NCBI GenBank assembly: GCA_965237855.1
Contig: CBDEGK010000003.1
Location: 372,001 to 436,000 of the forward strand
Length of the DNA stretch: 64,000 nucleotides
Direction of reading: 5' to 3'
Origin: CBDEGK01 sp965237855
Lineage (GTDB): Bacteria > Pseudomonadota > Gammaproteobacteria > Pseudomonadales > Halieaceae
Below, in pieces: positions 42,911-51,762 of this stretch. Under the pieces are notes generated by a model, which worked only from the letters and a program-made list of their open reading frames with translations, made no database searches and was not told the origin of the DNA. The stretch's first letter is position 1; the number at the start of each line of letters is the position of its first letter. The translations under genes were made by a program, and so were the position numbers.

Positions 42911-44331
42911 TGATGCATGTTCTCGACCCCTGCGAAGACGATTTTCAGCCGCTGGCGGAAGCAGCCGAGCGCGAGGCCCTGGATCGCCCCTCAATGTCCT
43001 ACTGGCAGGATGTGTGGCGCCGAATCAAAGGCAACACCCGCGCCATCGCTTCTCTCTATATTGTTACCGGTTTACTGCTGTTCACGCTGCTGGGCCCTGT
43101 TATGTGGCCGGTGGACCCAGCGGCACAGGATCTGGAGCAGATCAGCCAGGGCCCCAACCTGGGTCTGCAGGCGCTGGTGATAGAAGACGACCCGATCATC
43201 GACTACTGGACCCTGGCTGACATTAGCAGGCCCGCCAGTACCCATGCCGATCTTCGATTGCTCGGCATCGCCCACTCCGAAGGGGTCAATATTGGCTGGA
43301 ACCCCGTCCGTGGTGCCTCCGGCTACCGGCTCTACCGACACGAGCTGATGCCCAGTAGTGCGGCGGACCTGGGTCTACCGCTGGTTACCCTGCCTGCCAC
43401 TACACTGTCCTACCAGGATCGATTGGGGCTTGAAACCATCAGCTACCACTACAGCGTGGTGCCGCTATTTCAGGAACAGAGAGTTCAGGGGCAGAGAGAC
43501 CTGGATCAACCATCACTGGGCTACGAGAGCGTTGAGATCAAGGTACAGCAGGCGATCAAACTGAGCGACGCGCTGCGTCGTGGGCTCAGTACCGACGAGG
43601 GGGCACCCATCCAGGTGGGCGACAGCGTACAACTGGAAATCCATCCGCTGGGAACCGATTACCTGGGCCGGGATATGCTGGCCCGCTTGATGTGGGGTGC
43701 CCGGACCTCACTCTTTATCGGCATTTTCGCACCGTTTATCTATGTCTCCATGGGTTTGATGTACGGCGGCCTGGCCGGCTACACGGGTGGTCGCACCGAC
43801 GATCTGTTGATGCGCTTCGCTGATTTCGTCATCGCCCTGCCATTCCTGTTATTCATGATCCTGTTTAAAATTGCCTTTGGCCTGGGCCCGGGCGAGAGCG
43901 GCGTGATGCCCATGCTGGTGGCGCTGGTGCTGCTGAGTTGGCCGGCAACGGCGCGGCTGGTCAGGGGCCAGGTCCTACAACTGCGCGAGGAAGCCTATAT
44001 CGCCGCCGCGCGCATGATGGGGGCGTCTGCCTCTTACCTGGTGTTGCGGCATATGTTGCCAAACCTGATGGGGGTGCTGCTGGTATCGCTGACCTTCGCC
44101 ATACCCACCGCCATTTTCATCGAAGCCTTTCTGTCGTTTATTGGCATGGGTGTCGTGCCACCCACGCCTTCCTGGGGTTCCATGTGCAATGATGGTATTC
44201 GCACCATGCTCTCGCACCCCCACGAACTGGTATTTCCCGCCCTGTTTATCAGTATCACCGTTCTCGCCTTCAATTTGCTGGGAGACGGACTACGGGACGC
44301 CATGGACAGTCGACTGCGGGGTGACGAATGA
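42907..44331 (+). CDS. oppC: OppC permease with inserted fibronectin-III-like domain
   Basis: The C-terminal half is a normal OppC/DppC: HPLGTDYLGRDMLARLMWGAR (about residues 246-266), five helices and the EAA loop EEAYIAAARMMGASASYLVLRHMLPNLMG. The protein is 474 residues, about 170 more than usual. The extra length lies between the first helix (about 46-66) and GTDYLGRD, in the periplasm. Within it residues about 127-188 read like a fibronectin type III fold (NIGWNPVRGASGYRLYRHE, then LSYQDRLGLETISYHYSVVPL). This domain could help bind OppA or peptide, or interact with the cell wall. Starts at 42907 (GTG), 42910 and 42913 (ATG) are all possible; the first overlaps oppB. Confidence 0.9.
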   Translation: MMMHVLDPCEDDFQPLAEAAEREALDRPSMSYWQDVWRRIKGNTRAIASLYIVTGLLLFTLLGPVMWPVDPAAQDLEQISQGPNLGLQALVIEDDPIIDYWTLADISRPASTHADLRLLGIAHSEGVNIGWNPVRGASGYRLYRHELMPSSAADLGLPLVTLPATTLSYQDRLGLETISYHYSVVPLFQEQRVQGQRDLDQPSLGYESVEIKVQQAIKLSDALRRGLSTDEGAPIQVGDSVQLEIHPLGTDYLGRDMLARLMWGARTSLFIGIFAPFIYVSMGLMYGGLAGYTGGRTDDLLMRFADFVIALPFLLFMILFKIAFGLGPGESGVMPMLVALVLLSWPATARLVRGQVLQLREEAYIAAARMMGASASYLVLRHMLPNLMGVLLVSLTFAIPTAIFIEAFLSFIGMGVVPPTPSWGSMCNDGIRTMLSHPHELVFPALFISITVLAFNLLGDGLRDAMDSRLRGDE

Positions 44332-45326
44332 ACACACCGGTATTGAGCGTAGACAATCTGGTAGTCGAATTTTCAACCTTCGGCGGCAAGGTACAGGCCG
44401 TGCGAGGCGTGTCCTACCAGGTAGATGCAGGCAAGACACTGGCCGTCGTGGGCGAGTCCGGCTCCGGTAAGTCAGTCACGGTGCAGGCTATTATGGGCTT
44501 GATCCCCATGCCGCCGGGTCGCATCGTCTCCGGTTCGGCGAAGTTGATGGGTAAGGAGCTATTGCACCTGGACCAGGCGCAACTCAATGAAGTGCGCGGT
44601 GCTGATATCACCATGATCTTCCAGGATCCAATGACTTCGCTGAATCCAACCATGAAGATCGGCGATCAAATTGCCGAGACCCTGCGGGTGCACCGCGGTA
44701 TGAGCAAAGTCGACGCCTTGGCTGAGGCCGCGCGCCTGCTGGATCGCACCCGCATACCGGAGGCTTCCCAGCGGGTAAAGCAATACCCCTTCGAATTTTC
44801 CGGCGGCATGCTGCAGCGGGTGATGATAGCCATGAGCCTGGCCTGCAAACCCAAGCTGTTGATTGCCGATGAGCCCACCACCGCCCTCGATGTAACCATT
44901 CAGGATCAGGTATTGGAGCTGATGCGCGAAATTCAACGGGAAGACAATATGTCCATTGTGCTCATTACCCACGACCTCGGTGTGGTCGCCCGCATGGCGG
45001 ACGACGTGGCAGTGATGTACGGCGGCGAAATTGTCGAACACGGCAGCGTCAATGACATTTTCTATCACTCCAGCCATCCCTATACCGAGGGCCTGAAGCA
45101 GGCCATGCCAGACCTGCATGCACAGTCGAGTGAGCGCTTGCAGGCCATACCGGGTAGCCCACCAGATCTGTTCTCACCACCACGCGGTTGCGCTTACCAC
45201 CCTCGCTGCCCGCACGCCATGCAAATCTGCGCGCGTCAGTCCGCCCCTACGGTCAGCACTGGCAGCGGCCACAGCAGCCGATGTTGGCTGCCGGTGCGCG
45301 AGCAAATGTCTGCGGAGGCGCCCTGA
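44328..45326 (+). CDS. oppD: Oligopeptide ABC transporter ATPase OppD
   Basis: A 332-residue ATPase: Walker A GESGSGKSVTV, Q-loop IFQDPMTSLNPTM, signature FSGGMLQRVMIAMSLA, Walker B LLIADEPTTALDVT and switch histidine ITHDLGV. The C-terminal oligopeptide-transport extension carries the cysteine cluster GCAYHPRCPHAMQIC that binds an Fe-S centre in some relatives. ATGA overlap with oppC. Confidence 0.94.
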   Translation: MNTPVLSVDNLVVEFSTFGGKVQAVRGVSYQVDAGKTLAVVGESGSGKSVTVQAIMGLIPMPPGRIVSGSAKLMGKELLHLDQAQLNEVRGADITMIFQDPMTSLNPTMKIGDQIAETLRVHRGMSKVDALAEAARLLDRTRIPEASQRVKQYPFEFSGGMLQRVMIAMSLACKPKLLIADEPTTALDVTIQDQVLELMREIQREDNMSIVLITHDLGVVARMADDVAVMYGGEIVEHGSVNDIFYHSSHPYTEGLKQAMPDLHAQSSERLQAIPGSPPDLFSPPRGCAYHPRCPHAMQICARQSAPTVSTGSGHSSRCWLPVREQMSAEAP

Positions 45327-45328
45327 TC

Positions 45329-46276
45329 ATGTTGCTGGAAGTTCGCAATCTAAAGACTCATTTCAACATCGGCAAGAACCGAATCGTTCACGCGGTTGAT
45401 GGTGTGTCTCTCAACCTGGAAGAGAATGAAATTCTCGGCCTGGTAGGCGAAAGCGGCTGCGGCAAATCCACCCTCGGTAGAACCCTGGCCGGGCTGCAAA
45501 CCAGGACCAGCGGCGATATCTTGTTTCGCGGCAAAGCCCTGCCAGACCTCTACAGCCGCAGCGATTTCAGGCGTTTTTCCACCCATATCCAAATGATCTT
45601 CCAGGACCCTTACACCTCGTTAAATCCGCGCATGACCATCCACGAAATCATCTCGGAACCTCTACGCTTACAGGATGGGGGAACCTCCAGCGACTATCGG
45701 CAATTGGTAGCGCAATGGCTGGAGCAGGTGGGCCTGAAGGCGGAACATATGTCTCGTTATCCCCACGAGTTTTCCGGCGGCCAACGCCAGCGCATCGGCA
45801 TTGCCCGGGCGTTAATCGTCAAGCCCAGCTTTGTCATTTGCGATGAGCCTATCTCGGCTCTGGACGTGTCGGTGCAGGCCCAGGTTATCAACCTGCTGCA
45901 GGATCTGAAGCGAAGCCTGGGCCTGACCCTGCTGTTCATCGCCCACGACCTGTCCATGGTGCGCTATCTTTGTGATCGCATGGCGGTCATGTACCTGGGT
46001 TCGGTGGTGGAGGAAGGCCCTTCTGAAGAAGTGTTCTTTCACCCCAAGCATCCCTACACGCAAATGTTGATTGCCTCTAACCCCCAGGCCGATCCGAAGC
46101 GAGAACAGGCCCGGCCGCACAGTCCACCCCAGGGGGAAATTCCCTCGCCAATCAACCCTGGTCCCGGCTGTCGCTTTGCCGATCGCTGCCCCCACGTCAG
46201 CCAGACCTGCCGGGACAAAGCGCCGCCACCAAAATTCATCGATGAGCAGCGCATGATTGCCTGCCATCTCTACTGA
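45329..46276 (+). CDS. oppF: Oligopeptide ABC transporter ATPase OppF
   Basis: A 315-residue ATPase pairing with OppD: Walker A GESGCGKSTLGRTLAG, signature FSGGQRQRIGIARALI, Walker B FVICDEPISALDVS, switch IAHDLSM, and the C-terminal PGCRFADRCPHVSQTC extension. ATG 45329 has GGAGG about 11 bases upstream; the frame is open further upstream inside oppD and is not coding there. It closes the oppABCDF operon, 15 bp before the sigma-factor gene. Confidence 0.94.
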   Translation: MLLEVRNLKTHFNIGKNRIVHAVDGVSLNLEENEILGLVGESGCGKSTLGRTLAGLQTRTSGDILFRGKALPDLYSRSDFRRFSTHIQMIFQDPYTSLNPRMTIHEIISEPLRLQDGGTSSDYRQLVAQWLEQVGLKAEHMSRYPHEFSGGQRQRIGIARALIVKPSFVICDEPISALDVSVQAQVINLLQDLKRSLGLTLLFIAHDLSMVRYLCDRMAVMYLGSVVEEGPSEEVFFHPKHPYTQMLIASNPQADPKREQARPHSPPQGEIPSPINPGPGCRFADRCPHVSQTCRDKAPPPKFIDEQRMIACHLY

Positions 46277-46291
46277 TCGCTGAGACGCTGC

Positions 46292-46933
46292 ATGGCCTCT
46301 ACACCGAAACAGACCAAGGATGGTTTTGTCATCGCCCTGACCCGGGAACACCGGCAGTCGCTGGAGCGCTTTCTCACCCGCAAACTGGACAATCCCGCTG
46401 ATGCCTCCGATGTTGCCCAAGAGGCATTTCTGCGCATACATCGCCTGCAGGAACCGCAGCAGCTGGATAATCCCCGCGCCTTCCTGTTCCAGGTCGCCTC
46501 AAACCTGGCTATCGACCAATTGCGGCGCCGGGCTCTCCATCAAAAATTCTTGAAAAATGAGCAAAATCAAGTGGTTATGGATGAGCCCATTGATGTCAAC
46601 GCAGATGGCGTATCGCCGGAACAGATTCTCGACGCCCGCGAAAAACTGCAACATATTTACAACGCCATCGCAGAATTGCCCGATAAATGCCAGCAGGCCT
46701 TCCTATTGCACCGCAACACCGGCATGTCCTACTCCGATATTGCTCGCGAGTTGGGTGTATCGGTCTCCAGCATAGAGAAATACATTCTCCAGGCTCTTAA
46801 ACACTGTCGGCTGGCGCTGGCCCAGTACTACGATGACGACCCCTCGGCCAGGCGCACCTCAGCCGGGCGCCCCTCAGCCGGGCGCCCCTCTTCTAGACGC
46901 ACCCCATCCCGGCGCCAAAAAACACCACAATGA
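46292..46933 (+). CDS. ECF-type RNA polymerase sigma factor (FecI-like)
   Basis: A 213-residue extracytoplasmic-function sigma factor. Region 2 includes SDVAQEAFLRIHRLQEPQQLDNPRAFLFQVASNLAID, and region 4 is YNAIAELPDKCQQAFLLHRNTGMSYSDIARELGVSVSSIEKYILQAL. Unusually it ends in a roughly 30-residue Arg/Ser/Pro tail with tandem SAGRP units, encoded by a GC-rich 15-bp repeat (about 46850-46895). It lies 49 bp before a FecR-type anti-sigma gene and an STN-domain receptor, the three-part cell-surface signalling arrangement. Confidence 0.92.
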   Translation: MASTPKQTKDGFVIALTREHRQSLERFLTRKLDNPADASDVAQEAFLRIHRLQEPQQLDNPRAFLFQVASNLAIDQLRRRALHQKFLKNEQNQVVMDEPIDVNADGVSPEQILDAREKLQHIYNAIAELPDKCQQAFLLHRNTGMSYSDIARELGVSVSSIEKYILQALKHCRLALAQYYDDDPSARRTSAGRPSAGRPSSRRTPSRRQKTPQ

Positions 46934-46982
46934 GGGATTTCCGCTTTATTTCGTCTAATATTATGGAGAACAAGGAAAAAGA

Positions 46983-48005
46983 ATGGCTGTTTTGACTGGC
47001 AATGGCGCAGAGGTATCGCAATTCCAGGGGCGTATGCACGAACGTGCGGCCTTCTGGGTGGCGCGCCTGCGTGCTGATTACTGCAGTGAGAACGACCTGC
47101 AGGAGTTTGCCCTGTGGTTGTCCGCCAGCCCGGAACACCAATCTGCCATGGACAGCATGCTGAACCTGTGGGATGACCTGGCGGTTCTCGAATATATGCC
47201 CGCTGACCTTGATATCCCTCAGGAAAACGACGTCTCACCTCGAGACCTGCCACAGACGGGGCGCCGACGGTGGCTGAAGTATGGCCTCGCCACTGCTGCC
47301 TGTGCCGTGTTTGCCACACTACTCACCCCCATTTTTGAGACCGGCGTTCAAGCCGACATCTACCAGACCGAGCTGGGCGAAAGGCGGGCTGTGCAGCTTG
47401 CGGATGGCAGTACCCTCACCCTCAACACAGACAGCAAGATCACGGTTAACCTGGCCGGCGAGCTACGCCACGTGGTACTGAACCGCGGCGAGGTCTTTTT
47501 CGAGGTTCAGCGAGACACGGCGCGAGCCTTCGTGGTAGACGCCGGCAGTGCGGAAGTACGGGTTATAGGTACGGCCTTCAATATCCATCTTCAGGGTGAG
47601 CACAGCGATATTACGGTCACTGAGGGGGTGGTTCGCGTCACCGAGAAAGGTAATCCGAGCAACCGCGCGGCGGTCAGCGAGCTGTTGTACGCCAAGCAGG
47701 GCCTTCGCAGTGACAGCAATGGCCTGGCAATGACCGAGGCCGTGGACATCACTGTCAACACCGCCTGGCGGGACGGAAAAATTGTCGTCCAGGGCATGCC
47801 GCTATCAGAGCTGGTGCAAGAGATCGGTCGTTATCACGATCTCAAAATTCTCATCGCTGAGCCGGCGCTGGCACAGACCCTGGTTTCCGGTGTATTTCCG
47901 CTGGACAATTCCGACGCCATTCTCAGAGCGCTGGAGCACAGTATCGGCATCAATGCCATGGAACTGGAAGACCACAGTATCCTGTTGATCAAGACCACCC
48001 TATAA
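46983..48005 (+). CDS. FecR-type anti-sigma factor
   Basis: A 340-residue membrane regulator: cytoplasmic N-terminal DUF4880-type domain (FWVARLRADYCSENDLQEFALWLSASPEHQSAM), one helix at about 100-120 (KYGLATAACAVFATLLTPIF), the periplasmic FecR domain (ERRAVQLADGSTLTLNTDSKI ... RVIGTAFNIHL) and a C-terminal STN-like module (LSELVQEIGRYHDLKILI). It should relay the ligand-bound state of the neighbouring receptor to the sigma factor. AAGGA precedes the ATG. Confidence 0.92.
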   Translation: MAVLTGNGAEVSQFQGRMHERAAFWVARLRADYCSENDLQEFALWLSASPEHQSAMDSMLNLWDDLAVLEYMPADLDIPQENDVSPRDLPQTGRRRWLKYGLATAACAVFATLLTPIFETGVQADIYQTELGERRAVQLADGSTLTLNTDSKITVNLAGELRHVVLNRGEVFFEVQRDTARAFVVDAGSAEVRVIGTAFNIHLQGEHSDITVTEGVVRVTEKGNPSNRAAVSELLYAKQGLRSDSNGLAMTEAVDITVNTAWRDGKIVVQGMPLSELVQEIGRYHDLKILIAEPALAQTLVSGVFPLDNSDAILRALEHSIGINAMELEDHSILLIKTTL

Positions 48006-48102
48006 GCTATAACTCGCTCTGGGCCAGCCGCCCCCTCTGAACCCAGCCTGCATCTTTCGGTGGGGCTATTCACGTCTTGCGCGGCATCAGTTTGCGGGAG
48101 CT

Positions 48103-51102
48103 ATGGGCAGCCGTACTTCACTGTTATGGATATTCCCGGCATGGAGATGTCCGGCGTGGAGGTGTCCGGCATGGACATGCATGGCGCTGCTGTGCGGGGC
48201 TATGGCGTCGCCCGTGTTTGGCCAGGACGGTTACAACTTCGACATCTCCAGAAATCAGAACCTGTCCCAATCCCTGATCCAGTTCAGCCACCAGAGTGGG
48301 CTGGCCATCGTCTTCCCGGACCACCTGGCGCGGGGCTTGTCCGCCAGAGAATTGCGCGGGCAGATGTCCCCCCAGCAGGGGCTCAAATTACTTTTACAGG
48401 ACACCAACCTGGCCTGGCGGCTAGTGGACAACCGTATCATTGCGATCTACGACGCACGCTGTGAGCTGACCGACAGCTGCCCTGCAGCCGAACAACTGCT
48501 GCTGCGCAACCCGCTCTACATTCCCGGTATTGAAGAGCTCTACGTGTACGGCAGCCAGGTCACCGGCTCACGCCTGCGCCGGAACCACCTGCAGGGTAGT
48601 GCCCCGGTGGATATGATTACCGCGCCAGACATAGAACTGAGTGGTGCGCAAACCATCGGCGAAATATTGCGGCGACTGCCGGCGGTATCCGGCAATTCTG
48701 TCAGCACTGCTATCAGCAATGGTGGTGACGGCACCGCTACCGTCACCCTGCGGGGGCTGCCCGCCTCCAATACCCTGGTGCTAATCAATGGCAAGCGCGT
48801 CGCCAACGATGGCCTGGCGGGGGAAAGTATCGACCTCAATACCATCGCCCCGGCGGCGGTGGAGCGTATCGAAATCCTCAAAGACGGCGCCTCCGCCATT
48901 TACGGCTCTGATGCCATCGCCGGTGTCATCAATATCATCATGAAGCGAGACTTTTACGGGCTGCTGCTGGAACAGTTTTACGGCACTTCCGAGGAGGGCG
49001 ACGGTGAGACCACCACAACCACCCTTCAATATGGCACCGGCTTCAAGCATGGCTCTTTCTTTATCTCAGCCTCCCATTTTGACCAGGGAGAAATTCACGC
49101 CCGTGATCGCGCTATTTCCTCCAGCGCCGACGGTCGCCGTCTGGGTGGTGCCGATCTTCGCTCCAGTGCCACACCCTCCGCTCGGGTAACCTTGCCCGAT
49201 GGAAGCGTGGTTATCCGCGACCAGCTGAGTGGTCAATACCGCCCGGCCACTGACGAAGACCTGTTCGATTTTCCCCGCTTCAAGAGCTCGCTGGTACCCT
49301 CGCAACGCGATTTCATTTACGCCCATGCCAGCTACGACTTCAGTGAAAGCATTACCGGCGCCTTCGAACTCAGTTACACCGAGACCAAGTCGCGGACCAA
49401 TTTTGCCCCCACCCCGGTTTTTACGGCGTTCGAACAACAGCCGCTGACCATCGCCGCCGACAATATTTACAACCCATTTGACACCGACATCACCGACCTG
49501 CGCCGACGGCTGACCGAACTGTCACCGCGCCGCCAGGACAACAACTCAGAAGTTGAGCGGCTGGCGCTGATACTGCAGGGGCTGCACAGTGGCTGGGACT
49601 GGGAGTTGAGCCACAGTTGGAGCCGCAATAAGGCCCGGGAGCGGTATCGCGGCGTCATCAGCGCCGACAACCTGGCTCGGGGCGTGGGACCGGCGGCGCG
49701 TTGCCAGGGGCTGGAACTGGATGGCTGCGTGCCCGTCAACCTGTTTGGCGCCCCCGGCAGTATCGATCGGGAACAACTGGATTACCTCGAGATCATTACC
49801 AAAATAAACGGGGAAACCAAGCTCAGCAGCTACAGTTTCACCGCCGCCCGCAACCTCTTCGATGTGCCCTACGGCATTGTCGACTTCGCACTCGGGCTGG
49901 AATATCGCGATGAATCTACCAGTAAAAAGCCGGACGATTTGCTGGTCAGCGGCGGCAGCATCGGTGGCAACAATTTCCAAGCCACCCACGGTGGCCGTGA
50001 TGTCTTCGAGGCCTATTTCGAAAGTATCACCCCGCTCTGGCATTCCGTCGATAAGGGCCAGCAACTGGATATCGAGATCGCCCTGCGCTACTCCAAGTAC
50101 AGCGACTTTGGCGATATCACCAATCCCAAGTATGGCGTGCGCTGGCAGCTGAGTGATTCATGGATGCTGCGCGGTACTCACAGCCAGGGCTTTCGGGCAC
50201 CCACCCTCAACGAATTGTTCCAGGGTCGCAGCGAAGCCCAGGCATTCCTGACGGATCCCTGCGCCCTGGAGGAGAGCAACCTTCTCCTGCCCGGCTGTCT
50301 GCAGCAGGCAGACCCCACCCGCAACCAGTTTCTCACGGTCTCCGGCGGCAACGAGACTTTGAACCCGGAGAAATCCCGCAGCTACAGCGTCGGTGTGGTG
50401 TGGACACCCACGTCGATAGACGGCCTGAGCGCCACGTTGGATCTCTATGACATTGAGACCTCGCAAGTGGTGGATTCCAGCGCCCAGTTTATTCTCAACC
50501 AAAACGCCGCCTTCGGAAAATTCCAGGACCGGGTCCTTCGCAATGAAAACGGAGACCTGCAACAGATAGAGGCGACTTTTCTCAATATTGGTGAGCGGCG
50601 GGTGCAAGGGGTGGACCTGCATCTCGGTTACAAGTTGCCGACCCGCGAGTGGGGCCAGTTCTCTTTTGCCTACAATGCCGCCTATATCAGTGAGTACACC
50701 CTACAACTGGATGACACCGCGCCGACTTTGAACCTGGCGGGCAGTTTTCGGGATCCCGCTTCCGAGGGGGTCGGCGGGGTGCCTCGGTGGAAGGGAAATG
50801 TCGGTATACAGTGGGCCCGGCAACGCTGGCGCGGCAGCTACGATTTGCACTTTGTCAGCGGTATGGATGAAATCGTTCCCAATACCACACGCAAACGCAA
50901 GATCGACGCCTGGGTGGTTCACGACCTTCAGGCCAGCTACATGTTCAATGTGCTCAAGGGATTGCGTTTCTCCCTGGGTGTAGACAACCTGCTGGATGAA
51001 GAGCCACCCTTCGCCGCCTCTGCATTTAACGACAACATCGATGGGCGCAACCATGACCTGCGCGGTCGCTATTGGTACGCCAAATTAAGTCAGCGCATTT
51101 AG
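48103..51102 (+). CDS. TonB-dependent receptor with STN signalling domain
   Basis: A 999-residue outer-membrane receptor. After the signal peptide, an STN domain at about residues 45-115 (NLSQSLIQFSHQSGLAIVF ... LLLQDTNLAWRLVDNRIIAI) interacts with the anti-sigma factor. Then follow the plug (ELYVYGSQVTGSRLRRN, LVLINGKRVAN, ILKDGASAIYGSDAIAGVINI) and a beta-barrel ending with aromatic-rich LRGRYWYAKLSQRI. The substrate is unknown; FecA-like iron chelates, or peptides given the adjacent opp operon, are both possible. The signal peptide contains three PAWRC-type units encoded by a 15-bp tandem repeat, and the true start is not certain. Confidence 0.9.
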   Translation: MGSRTSLLWIFPAWRCPAWRCPAWTCMALLCGAMASPVFGQDGYNFDISRNQNLSQSLIQFSHQSGLAIVFPDHLARGLSARELRGQMSPQQGLKLLLQDTNLAWRLVDNRIIAIYDARCELTDSCPAAEQLLLRNPLYIPGIEELYVYGSQVTGSRLRRNHLQGSAPVDMITAPDIELSGAQTIGEILRRLPAVSGNSVSTAISNGGDGTATVTLRGLPASNTLVLINGKRVANDGLAGESIDLNTIAPAAVERIEILKDGASAIYGSDAIAGVINIIMKRDFYGLLLEQFYGTSEEGDGETTTTTLQYGTGFKHGSFFISASHFDQGEIHARDRAISSSADGRRLGGADLRSSATPSARVTLPDGSVVIRDQLSGQYRPATDEDLFDFPRFKSSLVPSQRDFIYAHASYDFSESITGAFELSYTETKSRTNFAPTPVFTAFEQQPLTIAADNIYNPFDTDITDLRRRLTELSPRRQDNNSEVERLALILQGLHSGWDWELSHSWSRNKARERYRGVISADNLARGVGPAARCQGLELDGCVPVNLFGAPGSIDREQLDYLEIITKINGETKLSSYSFTAARNLFDVPYGIVDFALGLEYRDESTSKKPDDLLVSGGSIGGNNFQATHGGRDVFEAYFESITPLWHSVDKGQQLDIEIALRYSKYSDFGDITNPKYGVRWQLSDSWMLRGTHSQGFRAPTLNELFQGRSEAQAFLTDPCALEESNLLLPGCLQQADPTRNQFLTVSGGNETLNPEKSRSYSVGVVWTPTSIDGLSATLDLYDIETSQVVDSSAQFILNQNAAFGKFQDRVLRNENGDLQQIEATFLNIGERRVQGVDLHLGYKLPTREWGQFSFAYNAAYISEYTLQLDDTAPTLNLAGSFRDPASEGVGGVPRWKGNVGIQWARQRWRGSYDLHFVSGMDEIVPNTTRKRKIDAWVVHDLQASYMFNVLKGLRFSLGVDNLLDEEPPFAASAFNDNIDGRNHDLRGRYWYAKLSQRI
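48135..48179 (+). repeat. Three 15-bp tandem repeats in the receptor signal-peptide region
   Basis: Three imperfect copies of a 15-base unit, of the form TCCGGCATGGAGATG, run back to back. In the receptor frame they encode repeated PAW-C units within the N-terminal leader; repeat-number change in threes would keep the frame. Confidence 0.75.
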
Positions 51103-51113
51103 GGAGCACATTT

Positions 51114-51575
51114 ATGGATAAGCTTGGCTATCTTTTACTCGCCAGCCTGACACTCTGGTCAACGCTGTCAGCAGCCGGGGAAGAGTTTCCCGGTGTGAAA
51201 GCCCTGATGACCGAGACAGAATTCAGCGCGGCTGGCCTCGACAAACTGTCTCCGGGGGAACGCGAGGCGCTGAACCAATGGCTGGTTCGCTACACGGTAG
51301 GCGAGGCCCCGATCCTGGTGGAAACCAACGAGGAAGTGCAACAAGCCGCACAGGAGCAGGAAATCATTTCCACCCTGGTACTACCCTTTAACGGTTGGAG
51401 CGGCAGTACCCGCTTCCGGCTGGAGAATGGCCAGGTCTGGCAGCAGCGGCGGCGCGGCAAATACGCCCATCATGGCGAGGATCTACGGGTCACTGTCAGC
51501 AAGAATTTCATGGGTGGCTACAAGATGACTTTGCTCGCCAACGGCAAGTCTGTTCAAGTCTCTCGCATAGAATAA
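51114..51575 (+). CDS. Small exported protein downstream of the receptor
   Basis: A 153-residue protein with a signal peptide (MDKLGYLLLASLTLWSTLSAAG). The mature part has an acidic helical stretch (GLDKLSPGEREALNQWLVRYTVGE) and a beta-rich C-terminal section (FRLENGQVWQQRR ... ISV-type strands, KMTLLANGKSVQVSRIE). AGGGAG precedes ATG 51114, 11 bp after the receptor stop, so it is probably co-transcribed. Exported proteins with a similar ENGQVWQQ segment occur in other gammaproteobacteria, but I cannot name a family. A periplasmic partner of the receptor is possible. Confidence 0.75.
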   Translation: MDKLGYLLLASLTLWSTLSAAGEEFPGVKALMTETEFSAAGLDKLSPGEREALNQWLVRYTVGEAPILVETNEEVQQAAQEQEIISTLVLPFNGWSGSTRFRLENGQVWQQRRRGKYAHHGEDLRVTVSKNFMGGYKMTLLANGKSVQVSRIE

Positions 51576-51762
51576 GCGCACACAGACAGCGATTCGCGAG
51601 CTAAGTGCCCTAACTTGAGGCAAAAGCGTGAATATTTCACAAATATGCGCTGTCAACTATGAGGCATATGGCTTCCGCTTCGTTTACCCTTGTGAAATGG
51701 CTGCATATGTTTGCTGCTGCATAACTAAATTAGAAGTAATCAAAAAGCACAGGGGAATCAAT

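Noticed and set aside
48060..48464. Alternative frame over the 15-bp repeats before the STN receptor
   Set aside because: It encodes Gly/Met/Val repeats but ends inside the STN domain, where the receptor frame is clearly conserved.
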